This document shows, one piece after another, positions 63,508 to 64,000 of a stretch of DNA of 64,000 bases. The stretch is from Proteles cristata cristata. Taxonomy: Eukaryota > Chordata > Mammalia > Carnivora > Hyaenidae. Within the stretch, counting starts at the first letter, position 1; every line of letters begins with the position of its first letter. The stretch is taken from positions 124,001-188,000 of the forward strand of contig JAESUZ010005539.1 of the NCBI GenBank assembly GCA_017311185.1, given 5' to 3'. The notes beneath the pieces are model-generated. The model worked only from the letters and a program-made list of their open reading frames with translations, had not been told where the DNA came from and made no database searches. The position numbers were made by a program, and so were the translations under genes.

Positions 63508-64000
63508 TTTGCTTGTCTTTATTAGCATAAATAATGCCATGTTTAAGTCTGTCCGGGCATCCTGATGTGCACTTTTTATTTAATTTTTTTTAATGAATAA
63601 ATTCCTAGAAAGAGAATATAAGGCCGAAAGACAGGACTATTTTCTTAAGGCCCTTTGATGCACATTGCCAAATCACCTTTTGGAAAAGGGGTATAAACCT
63701 TTGTTCAGGTAGGTTGGAAACATTACCTGGTCTCATAGTGTGATTCTTAGATCACCTGCCCGTGAATTTGGGACCTCACTGGGGACTTCAGGTGTCAGAG
63801 GTGATCCTGAGCAACTAATGGCTATCAAGAGCAGAAGAAAGGAGAGAGAATGAGAGAAAGAAGAATAAAATCTCAAGTTTTGCCCTTGAAATGGCAGAAC
63901 GGCCTGTAGACTCTGGTACTCTGATTTGCACGCACCCTAGGGACCTGGGCACCCCTTGAAGCTCTGCTCCGGGAGCTGGGCACCTGAGGAGAGCTTGGCA

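Larger units (their letters stand above)
33979..64000 (+). other. FTO: FTO intron 1 (continues past right edge)
   Basis: The remaining 30 kb is all first intron of FTO; no sequence resembling FTO exon 2 (which should start with codons for KLRLLEELED) was found on the plus strand. In human this intron is very long (of the order of 100 kb), so this is expected. The obesity-associated haplotype block of human lies deeper in the intron and is probably not included. Contents are listed separately. Confidence 0.88.

Noticed and set aside
33979..64000. FTO exon 2 or another spliced gene inside the intron
   Set aside because: I looked for codons of the next FTO residues (KLRLLEELED) and for exon-like frames with splice sites and found none.

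Overview
This window is mammalian nuclear DNA from a carnivore, most likely a cat-family (felid) genome. About 26 tRNA-derived SINEs carry the head 'GGGGCGCCTGGGTGGCTCAGTCGGTTAAG' motif (read here in pieces) followed by the 'CTGTGCTGACAGCTCAGAGCC' type body, as in felid CAN SINEs, and the LINE-1 3' ends are also of carnivore type. Species is an inference. There is no bacterial, plasmid or phage content.

The window covers the head-to-head gene pair RPGRIP1L (minus strand) and FTO (plus strand), an arrangement conserved in mammals. Positions 1-33.6 kb hold the 5' half of RPGRIP1L. Nine coding exons, numbered 2-10 on the human scheme, run right to left at 30747-30838, 29003-29147, 25414-25712, 21030-21132, 19698-19841, 10704-10809, 8046-8192, 6415-6488 and 44-183. 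All have GT-AG junctions and compatible phases. They give 1,243 coding nucleotides (residues 1 to about 415 of a protein of roughly 1,300), all coiled-coil region of this ciliary transition-zone scaffold. A 5' untranslated exon ends at 33571. The rest of the gene lies beyond the left edge.

At 33.4-34.1 kb a CpG-rich bidirectional promoter separates the genes. It carries two ZNF143/SBS-type elements (33671-33689 and 33788-33806) and a degenerate third on the other strand. FTO coding exon 1 (33934-33978, 15 codons) follows. Both 5' leaders contain a 36-codon upstream ORF overlapping the main start codon, and FTO also has an open in-frame upstream ATG. These were not in the list of long ORFs and are the most interesting signals here.

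Positions 33979-64000 are entirely FTO intron 1, with no further exon seen. The intron holds L2/MIR fossils, an old LINE-1 split by a MaLR-type LTR that is itself split by a SINE (36.9-38.6 kb), a second nest of old L1, younger L1 and three SINEs (41.4-45.9 kb), two 3'-end L1 copies in sense (38.8 and 46.7 kb), and two long stretches poor in young repeats (48.1-52.9 and 56.9-63.3 kb) that may contain conserved regulatory DNA. Intron 6 of RPGRIP1L and its surroundings (9.4-21.5 kb) are likewise free of recognisable felid SINEs.

Comparisons with human proteins are from memory; repeat family names are by recognition of consensus motifs, not by database search.
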